A DNA stretch of 64,000 nucleotides from Xylophilus ampelinus (GCF_901875635.1 NZ_CABFMN010000073.1:1-64000), one strand, 5' to 3'. Numbered from the stretch's first letter, positions 8,231 to 19,551 are shown. The notes: generated by a model from the sequence alone, not told the origin. Numbers and translations: made by a program.

Positions 8231-8948
8231 GCTGCGTCTTTCCCAGGTAGATCTCGGCCACGCGCGGGTCGGCGATGACGTCGGCGATGCCGCCTTCGCT
8301 GAACACCTTGCCGAAGTGCAGCACGGTCACGCGCTGCGCGATTTGGCGGATGAACGCCATGTCGTGCTCCACCACCAGCACCGTGGTGCCGTCGGCGTTC
8401 AGGCGCTGGATGAGCTCCCCGGTCCTGAAGGTCTCCTCGGGCGAAAGACCGGCGGTGGGCTCGTCCATGAGCAGCAGCGTGGGCTGCAAGGCCATGGCCA
8501 TGCCGATCTCCAGCCACTGCTGCTGGCCGTGCGCCAGCGCACCGGCCGGCTTGCGGGCATCGGCGCGCAAGTCCAGCAGGCCCAGCAGGCGCTCAGCCTC
8601 CCGCGCCAGCGCCGCGCCGTGCAGATGACGCTGCAGCGCGGTGTGGAGGTTCTGCAGCACGGGCAGTTCCTTGAACACGCTGGGCGCCTGCATCTTGATG
8701 CTCATGCCCAGGCGCACCCGCTCGTAGGGCCGGCTGGCGGTCACGTCGCGGCCGAGGAACTCGATGCGCCCGGCCGTGGCCGCGTGCGTGCCGACGATGA
8801 GCTTGAACAGGGTGCTCTTGCCCGCCCCGTTGGGGCCGATCAGGCAATGGATCTCGCCGCGCCGCACGGCCAGGTCCACGTCGGAGACGGCCGCATGGCC
8901 GCCGAAGCGCTTGGACAGGCCGGCCGTCCTGAGGACTGCTTCGCTCAT
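8220..8948 (-). CDS. ABC transporter ATP-binding protein, LivG/UrtD type
   Basis: A 242-aa ATPase with Walker A (GPNGAGKSTLF), the signature region replaced by LAHGQQQWLEIGMAM, as is usual for UrtD, Walker B (LLLMDEPTAGLSPEE) and switch His in VVEHDMAFI. The LAHGQQQWLEIGMA form (rather than LSGGQQ) is characteristic of the urea/amide branch of the HAAT importers, so this is the best internal clue that the system moves urea or short amides and not leucine. The ATG at 8948 overlaps the stop of the permease gene upstream (ATGA), which fixes the start and implies translational coupling. Confidence 0.92.
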   Translation of the reverse strand: MSEAVLRTAGLSKRFGGHAAVSDVDLAVRRGEIHCLIGPNGAGKSTLFKLIVGTHAATAGRIEFLGRDVTASRPYERVRLGMSIKMQAPSVFKELPVLQNLHTALQRHLHGAALAREAERLLGLLDLRADARKPAGALAHGQQQWLEIGMAMALQPTLLLMDEPTAGLSPEETFRTGELIQRLNADGTTVLVVEHDMAFIRQIAQRVTVLHFGKVFSEGGIADVIADPRVAEIYLGKTQHVH

Positions 8949-10009
8949 GCCGCCCGCCCTGCCTGCACCGGGCCCGCACCTCTCGCGGCCAGCAGCCGCG
9001 CCAGGGCTCCCGAAACACCCAGCACGAACCCCTGCGGCGCCAGCATCACGGTGCACAGCAGCAGCGCACCCATGAGCAGCAGCGCCGCCTGCTGGCTGTA
9101 CACGGTCAGGGTCTGGAACACCCACAGCAGCGCGAAGGAGCCGACGGTGGTGGCCGTCAGGTCGCCCCGGCCGGAAAACGCCACCCAGACGATGGGCATG
9201 GCCGCGGCCGGCAGCCCCACGCTGGCGGGCGTGATGAACTGGCCCCAGGAGGTGTAGAGCGCGCCGCTCAGGCCGGCCAGCGTGGAGCCGATCACGAAGG
9301 TCGCCAGCTGGTACTTGCGCACGTCGTAGCCCAGCAGCTCGGCGCGCTGGGGGTCCTCGCGCACGGCCACGACCACGTTGCCGAAGCGCGAGTTGAGCAG
9401 CATCCGCAGGCCCAGGTAGACCACCACGATGAGAACCAGGACCGCGTAGTAAAGCGTCGTGCCCTCGAAGTACAGCGGCCCGTCGCCCGACCACGGGATG
9501 TTCAGCGGCGCCATGTCCTTCATGCCGTTGAAGCCGTTGAGCCGCGCGCTGCCGACGTGCCACTCGGGGCCGGCCGTCTGGCCGAGGAAAAAGGCCAGCA
9601 CCAGCGTGGCGGACAGCGTGACGATGCCGAAGAACACGCCGCCCACGCCGCCCCAGATCATGAAGTAGCCCAGCACCGCGGCCGCCACCGCTGCCAGGCC
9701 CAGCGCCAGCACCAGCGCGTAGACGGTGGTGAAGCCTTCGCCGCCGAAATTGATCGCCAGCACGCCATAGCCGTAGCCCGCGATGCCGAAGAACAGTGTC
9801 TGGCCGAAGGACATCATGCCGCCGTAGCCCCAGATCAGGCACAGCCCCATGGCCATGAAGACCCAGATCATGAGGTAGGCCGTGTTGCCGACGGTGTAGC
9901 TGTCGGCAATGAGCGGGTACAGGAGGGCCAGCAGCAGCACGAGTGCCGCCGTGCCCCAGAAGCCGCGGCCCGTGCCGGGCGTCTGCGGCCCGTTGAGAAG
10001 ATGAAGCAT
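8945..10009 (-). CDS. ABC transporter permease, LivM/UrtC type
   Basis: A 354-aa inner-membrane permease with about nine or ten hydrophobic spans. The LivM/UrtC landmarks are GYGGMMSFGQTLFFGIAGYG (~60-80) and VAVREDPQRAELLGYDV (~225-241), the cytoplasmic coupling loop that docks on the ATPase. The ATG at 10009 is preferred to a TTG 18 nt upstream, although neither has a strong ribosome site. It is followed by the LivG-type ATPase with a 4-nt overlap and preceded by the LivH-type permease after 27 nt. Together the two permeases form the channel of the importer. Confidence 0.9.
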   Translation of the reverse strand: MLHLLNGPQTPGTGRGFWGTAALVLLLALLYPLIADSYTVGNTAYLMIWVFMAMGLCLIWGYGGMMSFGQTLFFGIAGYGYGVLAINFGGEGFTTVYALVLALGLAAVAAAVLGYFMIWGGVGGVFFGIVTLSATLVLAFFLGQTAGPEWHVGSARLNGFNGMKDMAPLNIPWSGDGPLYFEGTTLYYAVLVLIVVVYLGLRMLLNSRFGNVVVAVREDPQRAELLGYDVRKYQLATFVIGSTLAGLSGALYTSWGQFITPASVGLPAAAMPIVWVAFSGRGDLTATTVGSFALLWVFQTLTVYSQQAALLLMGALLLCTVMLAPQGFVLGVSGALARLLAARGAGPVQAGRAA

Positions 10010-10036
10010 CGAAGGAACCCCGTGCAATGACGCCGC

Positions 10037-10903
10037 TCAACGCGTGCGGCGGCCGAACCAGCCCGACAGGCCGTCGGGCAGCAGGCGGATGACGACGATG
10101 ACGGCCAGCAGCATGCCGATCTGGCCGATGATCTGGCCGCCCCAGCCGTTGAGCGCGGTGCGCACCGCCGCCAGCAGCAGGCCGGCGGGCGCAGTGCCCA
10201 GCAGCACGTTGGCGCCGCCCACGACGACGGTGACGAAGCTCTCGACCAGGAAGCTGGCGCCCATGGTCGGGATCAGCGTCATGGTCGGCGCGTACATGGC
10301 GCCACACAGGCCCGCCAGCGCCGCGCCGATGCCGAAGCTGATGGCATACACGCGGCCCACCCGCACGCCGGTGGCCTGTGCGATGGCGGCGTTCTGCATG
10401 GTGGCCCGCGCATGCACGCCGAAGCGCGTGCGCATGAAGACCACGTAAATCGCCCCCAGCGCCCCCAGCGCCACCGCGAACAGCACCACCCGGTAGACCG
10501 AGAAGGTGTAGTCGCCGATCTCGAAGCTGCCCGGCGGCGTGCCGATGCCCAGCATCGTGGACCCGAACACCAGCAGCATGCCCTGCGTCACCATGAGGCT
10601 CAGGCCCCAGGTGGCCAGCAGCGAGTCCACCGGGCGCTTGTAGAGTTTGCGCACGATGACGCTCTCCACCGCGACGCCGGCCAGGCCCGCGGCCGCCACG
10701 CCGCACAGCTGCGCCAGCGGCAGCGGCAGGCCGGCGTGCACCAGCGCGGTCGTCACATAGGCGCCGCACATGATGAACTCGCCGTGCGCCATGTTGATCA
10801 CGCCCATCATCCCGAACACGATGGCCAGGCCAGCCGCCGACAGGATCAGGAACGCGAAGACGTCCGCGAACTGGTAGGCGAAGGAGAAGAGTTCAGCGGC
10901 CAC
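10037..10903 (-). CDS. ABC transporter permease, LivH/UrtB type
   Basis: A 288-aa inner-membrane permease of the branched-chain / urea importer family. Conserved segments include GMMGVINMAHGEFIMCGAYV (residues ~31-50) and the coupling loop FMRTRFGVHARATMQN (about residue 160), followed by GVRVGRVYAISFGIGAALAG. About eight transmembrane stretches are visible. It is shorter than typical UrtB proteins, which carry a long periplasmic N-terminal part, and closer in size to LivH and FmdE. The gene begins 16 nt after the stop of the binding-protein gene. Confidence 0.9.
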   Translation of the reverse strand: MAAELFSFAYQFADVFAFLILSAAGLAIVFGMMGVINMAHGEFIMCGAYVTTALVHAGLPLPLAQLCGVAAAGLAGVAVESVIVRKLYKRPVDSLLATWGLSLMVTQGMLLVFGSTMLGIGTPPGSFEIGDYTFSVYRVVLFAVALGALGAIYVVFMRTRFGVHARATMQNAAIAQATGVRVGRVYAISFGIGAALAGLCGAMYAPTMTLIPTMGASFLVESFVTVVVGGANVLLGTAPAGLLLAAVRTALNGWGGQIIGQIGMLLAVIVVIRLLPDGLSGWFGRRTR

Positions 10904-10918
10904 TGCGCCTCCACGGGA

Positions 10919-12154
10919 TCAGGACTTGCCCGGCAGGTCGGAGGGCGTGTACTGCTTGCGGTCGTTCTTCCTGGTGAGGTCGCAGCCGATCTTGCCGAGC
11001 CAATACGGCTGCACCGTGCCGTAGTCTTTGACGACCTTGACGTTGTGCTTCTCGTCCACGCTGATGAGCCGCATGCGGTGCGACACGTGCTGGCTCTTGG
11101 GGTCGACGCAGATGCGGCCCTCGGGCGCGTCGACGCAGGCGTTTCCGGTAGCGATGACCTTGCGCATGTCGGCCAGCTTGGTGGATTTGGCGGCCTCCAC
11201 GATGTTCTTGTAGAGGAACATCGTCACGTAGGCGTTGTAGCCCATGTCGTTGATGTAGGTCTCGTTCGGGAACTTGGTCCGCCACTTCTTCTTGAAGGCG
11301 TCGGCCTCGGGCGTGTCGACCTCCTCGAACCAGTTGGCCGTGGCGTTCATCTGGTTGAGTGCGGGCGGCGCGAAGCGCTTGTGCTCGAACCCCAGCATGA
11401 CCTTGATCGACGATCCCATGGGGAGGTTCAGCTTCGCGGCCTGGGCCTGCTCGAAGAACGAATCCTGCGCAGCGCCCACGTTGAGCATCAGCAACCAGTC
11501 GGGCTTGGCCTTCTGGATGTTCTGGATCGTCTGCGCGAACTGCGACACGCCCAGAGGGATGAACTCCTCGCCCACCACCTGGCCGCCCAGGTCCTTGAGC
11601 AGCGAACGGTTCCACTCGGCCGAGATCTGGCCGAAGTTGTAGTCGGCCGCGACCACGTAGACCTTCTTGCCGTACTTCTCGACCATGTAGGGAATGAGCG
11701 TGGAGAACTGCTGCTCGGGCACGGCGCCGGTGCTGATCATGTTGGCGTCGCACACCCCGCCCTCGTACTGGTTCGTGTAGAAGTACGGCGTCTGCGTGCG
11801 GTTGACGATGGGGCGCACGGCCTCGCGCGAAGCCGAGGTGATGCCACCGATCAGCACATCGACCTTGTCGCGGTTGAGCAGGCGGCGTGTGAACTCCTGG
11901 TAGCGCGCGTTGTCGCCCTGCGGATCCAGGTGGATCAGCTCGATCGGCCGGCCCAGGATGCCGCCGGCCTTGTTGATCTCCTCGGTCGCGAGTTGCGCGC
12001 CGTGCAGCTTGGGCAGCCCCATGAAGGCCAGGTCGCCCGAGATGTCTTCCATGAGGCCGACCTTGATCGGTTCGGCGGCCAGCGTGGACGTGACCGGCAG
12101 CGCGGCGAGTGCCAGCAGGCAGGCGAGCGCGCAGGTGGATGTGCGGAGCGTCAT
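10919..12154 (-). CDS. periplasmic amide/urea-type substrate-binding protein of the ABC importer
   Basis: A 411-aa protein with a Sec signal peptide (residues 1-27, cleavage near TLAAEP) and a Peripla_BP type I fold (EPIKVGLMEDISGDLAF, GGILGRPIELIHLDPQGDN, KVDVLIGGITSASREAV). It captures the substrate in the periplasm and delivers it to the LivH/LivM permeases encoded next. Its features resemble UrtA/FmdD/AmiC-like amide receptors, and its operon partners are two amide hydrolases, so short aliphatic amides or urea are the likely ligands. The ATG at 12154 is preferred because it yields the signal peptide; a longer in-frame extension upstream lacks any such feature. Confidence 0.88.
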   Translation of the reverse strand: MTLRTSTCALACLLALAALPVTSTLAAEPIKVGLMEDISGDLAFMGLPKLHGAQLATEEINKAGGILGRPIELIHLDPQGDNARYQEFTRRLLNRDKVDVLIGGITSASREAVRPIVNRTQTPYFYTNQYEGGVCDANMISTGAVPEQQFSTLIPYMVEKYGKKVYVVAADYNFGQISAEWNRSLLKDLGGQVVGEEFIPLGVSQFAQTIQNIQKAKPDWLLMLNVGAAQDSFFEQAQAAKLNLPMGSSIKVMLGFEHKRFAPPALNQMNATANWFEEVDTPEADAFKKKWRTKFPNETYINDMGYNAYVTMFLYKNIVEAAKSTKLADMRKVIATGNACVDAPEGRICVDPKSQHVSHRMRLISVDEKHNVKVVKDYGTVQPYWLGKIGCDLTRKNDRKQYTPSDLPGKS

Positions 12155-12207
12155 ATGAAGGTCCTTGGAGCGGGAAGGTGTGGAAAGAAGAAGAGCCGGG
12201 TCGGAGG

Positions 12208-13608
12208 TCAGAGCGCGGGGTGGCGCTGGTGCCACTGGGTGGCCTGCTGGAACGCCACGCCGGCGCGCACGAGCAGGGCCTCGTCGAAGTGGCCGGCAAC
12301 GAGCTGGAAGGCCACCGGCATGCCGGCATCGGTGACGCCGCCCGGCAGCGTGATGGTGGGATTCCCGCTCATGTCGAACGGGCAGGTGTAGCGCAGCATG
12401 GCCGCCATGAGCTCGGCGTCCTCGCCCATTTGGCCCATGCGCTCCAGCGTCGGCGAGGCGATGCCCGTGCAAGGAATCAGCAGCAGGTCGATGTTCTGGA
12501 ACAGCGCCCGCACGCGGCCGGTGAAGTCGTGCCGGTGCAGCACGATCTTCTGGTAGTCCATGCCGCTCTGCGCGCGGCCCAGTTCGATGAGGCCGGCCAT
12601 GGCAGGGCCGTAGTCGTCCTTGCGCGAGGGGTAGGTCGACTCGTGCACCACGGCGGCCTCCACGCCGCACAGGGGGAACCAATCGGCGATCGCCTGCGCG
12701 GGATCGGGAAAGCTCACGTTCACCAGCGTGGCGCCCAACGCCTTGACGGTCTCGATCGCGGCGGCCACGGTCTGCCGCGTGGGGGCATCCACGCCGTCGT
12801 CGATCCAGCGCGCGTCGATGCCCACGCGCACGCCACGCAGCCCGCCCTGGGCCGTGGCCAGGTAGTCGGGCACGGGCAAGGGGCTGGCGGTCGGGTCCTT
12901 CGGGTCAGCGCCGGCGATCACGCCGAGCATGGCGCCCGCGTCGGCGGCGCTGCGGGTCATCGGGCCGATGTGATCCAGCGTGGCGGCGAGTTCGAAGGCG
13001 CCGTAGCGGCTCACCCGACCCCAGGTGGGCTTGAGGCCCGTCAGGCCGTTGGCACCCGAGGGAAAGCGGATCGACCCGCCGGTGTCGGTGCCCAGCGACC
13101 CGTAGCACAGGCCTGCGGCCGTCGCCACGCCGGAGCCGCTGGAGGACACGCCCGTCCAGTGCGCGGCGTTCCACGGATTGACCGGCGGTGAGACGCTGGG
13201 GTGGTGGTCGGCATAGGCGCTTTCGGTCAGTTGCAGCTTGCCCAGCGTGACGGCGCCCGCGTCGCGCAACTTGCGCACGACAGTGCCGTCTTCGGCGGGG
13301 ACGAAGTCCTTGTAGAGCGACATGCCCGCGGCAGTGGTCACGCCCTGCGTCCAGCACAGATCCTTCAGCCCGATGGGCACGCCGTGCAGCGGGCCGCGCG
13401 CCTGGCCCGCGGCGATCTCGCGGTCGGCCCGCTCGGCGTCGGCCATGGCCTGGTCGGCGAGCACCAGGCAATAGCTGCGCAGCCGACCATCGAGTGCCTG
13501 GATGCGTTCGAGTTGGGCACGCGTGACCTCGACGGAAGACAGCTCGCGCGACTGGATGCGCCGCGAGACGTCGAGCAGTTCGAGGTAGTGCAGTTCGGTG
13601 TTCGCCAT
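12208..13608 (-). CDS. amidase, amidase-signature family
   Basis: A 466-aa amidase-signature enzyme with the Ser-cisSer-Lys triad: Lys82 (PIGLKDLCW), the cis-Ser in GVSSSGSGVATA (residues ~153-164) and the nucleophile Ser179 in GTDTGGSIRFPSG. Members hydrolyse a wide range of amides to acid and ammonia. It is the first gene of the amide-uptake operon and lies 53 nt upstream of the binding-protein gene, so it probably acts on the imported compound with the FmdA-family enzyme at the operon's end. The ATG at 13608 (MANTELHYLELLDV) was preferred to an upstream in-frame start because conserved sequence begins here. The exact substrate cannot be read from sequence; GatA is unlikely because gatB and gatC are absent. 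Confidence 0.88.
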   Translation of the reverse strand: MANTELHYLELLDVSRRIQSRELSSVEVTRAQLERIQALDGRLRSYCLVLADQAMADAERADREIAAGQARGPLHGVPIGLKDLCWTQGVTTAAGMSLYKDFVPAEDGTVVRKLRDAGAVTLGKLQLTESAYADHHPSVSPPVNPWNAAHWTGVSSSGSGVATAAGLCYGSLGTDTGGSIRFPSGANGLTGLKPTWGRVSRYGAFELAATLDHIGPMTRSAADAGAMLGVIAGADPKDPTASPLPVPDYLATAQGGLRGVRVGIDARWIDDGVDAPTRQTVAAAIETVKALGATLVNVSFPDPAQAIADWFPLCGVEAAVVHESTYPSRKDDYGPAMAGLIELGRAQSGMDYQKIVLHRHDFTGRVRALFQNIDLLLIPCTGIASPTLERMGQMGEDAELMAAMLRYTCPFDMSGNPTITLPGGVTDAGMPVAFQLVAGHFDEALLVRAGVAFQQATQWHQRHPAL

Positions 13609-13866
13609 GTCGGGTTTCCGGGGGGTTGCGGGGCATCGACGAAGCACATTGCCCGTCGCTGTTTCACTTTAGGCACGGACAACCCACGCAATTTGGTCCA
13701 CACGGCCAATCGAATGTGCTGGGAGAGACAACAAGGGGAGTTGCCCTGGCGCCAACGGACAAGGGGAAGCGCGGTGGCCGGGAAAAGCGCCTGCGGCACG
13801 GCCTGCCTGACGGTGCGTGGGGAAATCCCCGGCGCTGGGAACTGCAGTCCGTCGGTGGGATGAGCG

Positions 13867-15312
13867 CTACAGCAGCGGCGAGAAGAGCCGCGCGAACGCA
13901 TCGCCTACACGCCGCCAGAAGGGCTGCTTGCGGTGGGCACGCACCGGCGCGGCGCTGTGCAGGTCGGTCTCGAACTGGGCCGCGAGCGGCCGGGCCAGCT
14001 CGGGCCCGTAGACCACGGCCATGACCTCGAAATTGAGCCGGAAACTGCGGTTGTCGAAATTGGCGGTGCCGATCATGGCGCAGTGGTCGTCGACCACCAG
14101 CGTCTTCGAATGCAGCATGCGCGCCTTGTATTCCCAGATCTTCACGCCGGCGGCGATGAGCTCGTCGAAGTAGGAGCGCGCGGCGGCGCTGACGATCAGC
14201 GAATCGCTGCGCTGGGGCACCAAGAGGCGCGTGTCGACGCCGCGCAGCGCGGCGCTGGTGAGCGCCATGATCGCGGGCTCTCCCGGCACGAAGTACGGCG
14301 TGGTGAGCCAGCAGCGCTCCTGCGCTGCGTGGATGGCCGAGACGTGCATGCGGTGGATCGCCTCGAGCGGGTTGTCCGGGCCGCTGGTGACGATCTGCAC
14401 CGGGATCGACCCGGCCTCGATGTCGGGCAGCAGGCGCACGAGTTGTGCGTCGATGTCGCGCAGCTGCTCGCCGGTGGCATAGGCCCAGTCCTCCAGGAAG
14501 GTGGTCTGCAGCCAGCGCACCGCGCTGCCTTCGACGCGCAGATGGACGTCGTGGTAGGCGTCGGGGCGCGTGCGGGCATCTTCCTCGTCGGTGATGTTGA
14601 CGCCGCCGGTGAAGCCGGTGTGGCCGTCGCACACCACGATCTTGCGGTGGGTGCGGTAGTTGGTGACCGGGCGCAGGCGCCGGCCGATACGGCTGTCGTG
14701 GAACAGCGCGATGTGCACGCCGGCCTCGCGCAACGGCGCCATGAAGCGGCGGCCGATGCGCTTGGAACCCAGCGCGTCGATCAGCAGGCGCACCGTGACG
14801 CCGGCCCGTGCGCGCTCGATCAGCAGTTCCGCAAGGCGCGTGCCGATGCGGTCGGGCTCGTAGATGTAGTACTCGAGGTGGACGTGGTCCTGCGCGGCGG
14901 CGACGGCTTCGAAGATGGCGTCGAAGGCGGCGGCACCGCCCGAGAGCAGCTGCACGCCCGTGGCGCTGGAGATGGGCAGGCCGCAGGCGGCCGTGCCCAG
15001 CGCGGACATCTGGCGCAGCGTGTGCGGCGCCTCCTGGGCGCGGTCACGGATCAGCGCCAGGTCGGCCGGCGCATGCGCGATGGCGCGGCTTCGCAGGCGC
15101 TTGAGGCGCTGCTTCTTCAGCCGCTGAGGGCCGAAGAAGTAGTAGATGGCGAAGCCCAGGTAGGGCAGCAGCGCCATCGACAGGATCCAGCCCAGCGTCG
15201 AGACCGGCGCGCGCTTCTGCATGACGATCCAGATCGACAGCACTGCGATGTAGAGGCTCCACGCCACCGACAGCGCGGTCTTCCATTCGGGCGGGAGGGC
15301 AGGCAGGATCAC
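13867..15312 (-). CDS. cls: cardiolipin synthase (phospholipase D family)
   Basis: A 481-aa inner-membrane enzyme that condenses phosphatidylglycerol into cardiolipin. Two N-terminal hydrophobic segments (residues ~10-32 and ~38-60, including STLGWILSMALLPYLGFAIY) are as in ClsA. Two HKD motifs are present: HRKIVVCDGHTGFTGG (~residue 223) and HSKTLVVDDHCAMIGTANFDN (~residue 403). The length matches ClsA (486 aa in E. coli). It stands alone; downstream and upstream genes are more than 140 nt away. The upstream gap carries repeat copy 3 and the clpA terminator. Confidence 0.93.
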   Translation of the reverse strand: MILPALPPEWKTALSVAWSLYIAVLSIWIVMQKRAPVSTLGWILSMALLPYLGFAIYYFFGPQRLKKQRLKRLRSRAIAHAPADLALIRDRAQEAPHTLRQMSALGTAACGLPISSATGVQLLSGGAAAFDAIFEAVAAAQDHVHLEYYIYEPDRIGTRLAELLIERARAGVTVRLLIDALGSKRIGRRFMAPLREAGVHIALFHDSRIGRRLRPVTNYRTHRKIVVCDGHTGFTGGVNITDEEDARTRPDAYHDVHLRVEGSAVRWLQTTFLEDWAYATGEQLRDIDAQLVRLLPDIEAGSIPVQIVTSGPDNPLEAIHRMHVSAIHAAQERCWLTTPYFVPGEPAIMALTSAALRGVDTRLLVPQRSDSLIVSAAARSYFDELIAAGVKIWEYKARMLHSKTLVVDDHCAMIGTANFDNRSFRLNFEVMAVVYGPELARPLAAQFETDLHSAAPVRAHRKQPFWRRVGDAFARLFSPLL

Positions 15313-15325
15313 GTCGGAGTTTCAA

Positions 15326-15382
15326 GCGAAAAGTGCCTGCAGCGCCCATCCACCGGGCGCGACCCGCTATCGAATCGATAGC
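15326..15382 (-). repeat. interspersed palindromic repeat, copy 3
   Basis: The perfect 17-nt palindromic core GCTATCGAATCGATAGC is at 15366-15382. On the minus strand it is followed by CGCGCCCGGTGG, ATGGGCGCTGCAGGC and ACTTTTCGC, matching the family arm. It is intergenic between cls and clpA and directly follows the clpA terminator in the direction of transcription. Confidence 0.85.
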
Positions 15383-15388
15383 AAAACA

Positions 15389-15419
15389 AAAGGCCGGCAG
15401 CGTGATGCTACCGGCCTTT
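15389..15419 (-). terminator. rho-independent terminator of clpSA
   Basis: On the minus strand AAAGGCCGG, a 13-nt loop and CCGGCCTTT form a 9-bp stem followed by TTGTTTTGC. It lies 41 nt after the clpA stop codon. Confidence 0.85.
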
Positions 15420-15459
15420 CGTGGCCTGCGGCCGGACCCGGGGGCCCGGCGCGAGGTAC

Positions 15460-17778
<2,319 letters not shown>

Positions 17779-17838
17779 GTGATTTCCTTTGCCTTGCTGT
17801 GAATTGAGACTGAGACTTCAGATGGGTTGGAACCGAAT

Positions 17839-18195
17839 TTATTCAACCGGTTCACTGACGCACTGCAGCGGATGCCCCGCCTGCACCGCGGCTTCCATCA
17901 CCTGGTTGACCTTGGTGGCGGCCACGTCGCGCGGATACACACCGCAAACTCCGCGCCCGTCCAGATGGATCTTCAGCATGATCTGGGTGGCCGATTCGCG
18001 GTCCTTGTTGAAAAACTCCTGGATGACGACGACCACGAATTCCATCGGGGTGTAATCGTCATTGAGCATCACGACCTGGTACATCTTCGGCGGCGCCGTC
18101 TTCTGCGGACGGCGCTCCAGCACCACGGAATCGCTGTCGTCCCGCTGGGGCTGGACGGGCGCCGGGGGTGGCGTGGAGGGTTTTTTCGTGGCCAT
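17839..18195 (-). CDS. clpS: ATP-dependent Clp protease adaptor ClpS
   Basis: A 118-aa adaptor that binds N-end-rule substrates and hands them to ClpA. The disordered N-terminal ~40 residues (Pro-rich) contact ClpA; the folded core contains the hallmark [17 protein letters not shown] block, with the ND(D)YTPM substrate pocket, and ends with [12 protein letters not shown]. It is 60 nt upstream of clpA and very probably co-transcribed with it. An ATG 9 nt further upstream (MNF-) is also possible; neither start has a clear Shine-Dalgarno sequence. Confidence 0.95.
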   Translation of the reverse strand: MATKKPSTPPPAPVQPQRDDSDSVVLERRPQKTAPPKMYQVVMLNDDYTPMEFVVVVIQEFFNKDRESATQIMLKIHLDGRGVCGVYPRDVAATKVNQVMEAAVQAGHPLQCVSEPVE

Positions 18196-18535
18196 GAAAT
18201 TCATTCTATAGAGCGGCGCCACGCCATGGCGCAGGCACAGGATTTGGCGCCTCGACCCGCAAATTCAAGGCACAGGGCAACACGATTGGACGACACCGCG
18301 GCTCGTTAAAAAGAATGTACCGGCCGAGTTGCCGAATTTCGCCCAATGCCACCTGAAAACGCCAGTGGCGGCGCCGCGACATTCGCGCCGCAGCCCTCCG
18401 ATGAATGGCCGTAGAATTTTGCGGCACCCTGAGGAGGCGAGAGTTTTGTCAACGACTGGCACGCCCGTCTCGTTGTTGGCAAACCTTCTGCTGGTCGGGA
18501 GGCGTTTTCCAATCACTTCCACAGAGGAATCCCTA
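18196..18535. other. intergenic region between clpS and a small exported gene
   Basis: About 340 nt between two divergent genes. Short frames exist on both strands but none has coding features. A TATAGA hexamer on the minus strand lies immediately before the clpS start codons, and a GTAGAAT hexamer lies on the plus strand near 18412. Neither has a convincing -35 partner, so I name no promoter here. An AGAGGAA ribosome site precedes the plus-strand gene. Confidence 0.5.
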
Positions 18536-18859
18536 ATGAGCAAACTTCTCGCTGCCCTGGTCGCTGGCCTGTTCGCCGCTGGCGCTTACGCCCAGAACCC
18601 GCCCGGCGCTTCGGCCGAGCAAGCCCCCGTGACCAACACCCCCGGCCAAGCCAAGGCGCAAGCCAAGCGCGATGCCAAGCCCCAAGGCCAAGTCAAGCAG
18701 GCCGGCGGCGACATCAATAAGACGCCCGAAGGCGGCGCAGTCGGCACCGACAAGGCCGCCCAGTCCGGCGAAAAGCGCGCTGAAACGCGTGACCAGCGCC
18801 GCCGCAACAAGGACGGCAGCATGAAGCGCCGAAGCACCCAGGGCGGCACGCCCCAGTGA
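18536..18859 (+). CDS. small exported Gln/Lys/Ala-rich protein, unknown function
   Basis: A 107-aa protein with a signal peptide (MSKLLAALVAGLFAAGAYAQ, cleavage after AYA). The mature part is polar, low-complexity and probably disordered, rich in Lys, Gln, Ala and Gly and ending very basic (RRRNKDGSMKRRSTQ). No enzyme motif is visible. AGAGGAA precedes the ATG at 18536, and a strong terminator follows 24 nt after the stop, so it is a monocistronic gene. Proteins of this look are common in Comamonadaceae, sometimes mislabelled TolA-like because of the Ala/Lys content. I do not recognise a function. Confidence 0.7.
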   Translation: MSKLLAALVAGLFAAGAYAQNPPGASAEQAPVTNTPGQAKAQAKRDAKPQGQVKQAGGDINKTPEGGAVGTDKAAQSGEKRAETRDQRRRNKDGSMKRRSTQGGTPQ

Positions 18860-18883
18860 TTCTGACTTCGGTCTGAACCATGG

Positions 18884-18910
18884 AAAGGCGCCTCCGGGCG
18901 CCTTTTTCTT
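18884..18910 (+). terminator. rho-independent terminator
   Basis: AAAGGCGCC, loop TCCG and GGCGCCTTT form a 9-bp stem followed by TTCTT, placed 24 nt after the stop of the small exported gene. Confidence 0.85.
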
Positions 18911-19062
18911 TGCTCCGTTGCCCAGCCCCTCCCTGAGCCCCGGCTGACCCGATGGCGACCCTTGTGTCCATTCGTGCGTGAGCCCGCCCGCGTCGATGCC
19001 TCGGCCACAATCAGCGCTTCCGCGGCCACCGACCGGGCCGTCCGCTGCAGGATCCAAATGCC

Positions 19063-19530
19063 ATGTCCCTTTCGCTTCCCGCCTTCTTTCGCACGGCCAT
19101 CTTCGGCACCACCCTGCTGGCGGCCGGCACGGCCTTCGCTCAGCAGCCGCAGATGGACCTTGAGCGCGTCCGCATCTCCGCAGGCATGTACCAGATCGAC
19201 GCCCAGGTCGCGGCCACGCCCGAGCAGCGCCAGACCGGCCTGATGTTCCGCAAGGAGATGCCGCAGTCCGAGGGCATGGTGTTCGTCTTCGAGCAATCCT
19301 CGCCGCAGTGCTTCTGGATGAAGAACACGCTGATCCCGCTGTCGGCCGCCTTTGTGGCCGACGACGGCCGCATCGTGAACATCGAGGACATGAAGCCGCA
19401 GACCACCGACAACCACTGCTCGGCCGAGCCGGTGCGCTACGTGCTCGAGATGAACCAGGGCTGGTTCGCCAAGAAGAACATCAAGAAGGGCTTCAAGCTC
19501 GGCGGACCGCTGTTCGAAGCACGCCGCTGA
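19063..19530 (+). CDS. exported DUF192 family protein
   Basis: A 155-aa protein with a signal peptide (residues 1-26, cleavage after TAFA) followed by a DUF192 domain with its typical features: VAATPEQRQTGLMFRKEMP, MVFVFEQSSPQCFWMKNTLIPLSAAFV and VRYVLEMNQGWFAKKNIKKG. DUF192 proteins are small beta-barrel proteins of uncertain role, often exported. The ATG at 19063 gives the signal peptide. A perfect bidirectional terminator lies 21 nt after the stop, shared with sodB on the other strand. Confidence 0.88.
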   Translation: MSLSLPAFFRTAIFGTTLLAAGTAFAQQPQMDLERVRISAGMYQIDAQVAATPEQRQTGLMFRKEMPQSEGMVFVFEQSSPQCFWMKNTLIPLSAAFVADDGRIVNIEDMKPQTTDNHCSAEPVRYVLEMNQGWFAKKNIKKGFKLGGPLFEARR

Positions 19531-19551
19531 CGTGCGTGCCGAACGCCCGTG

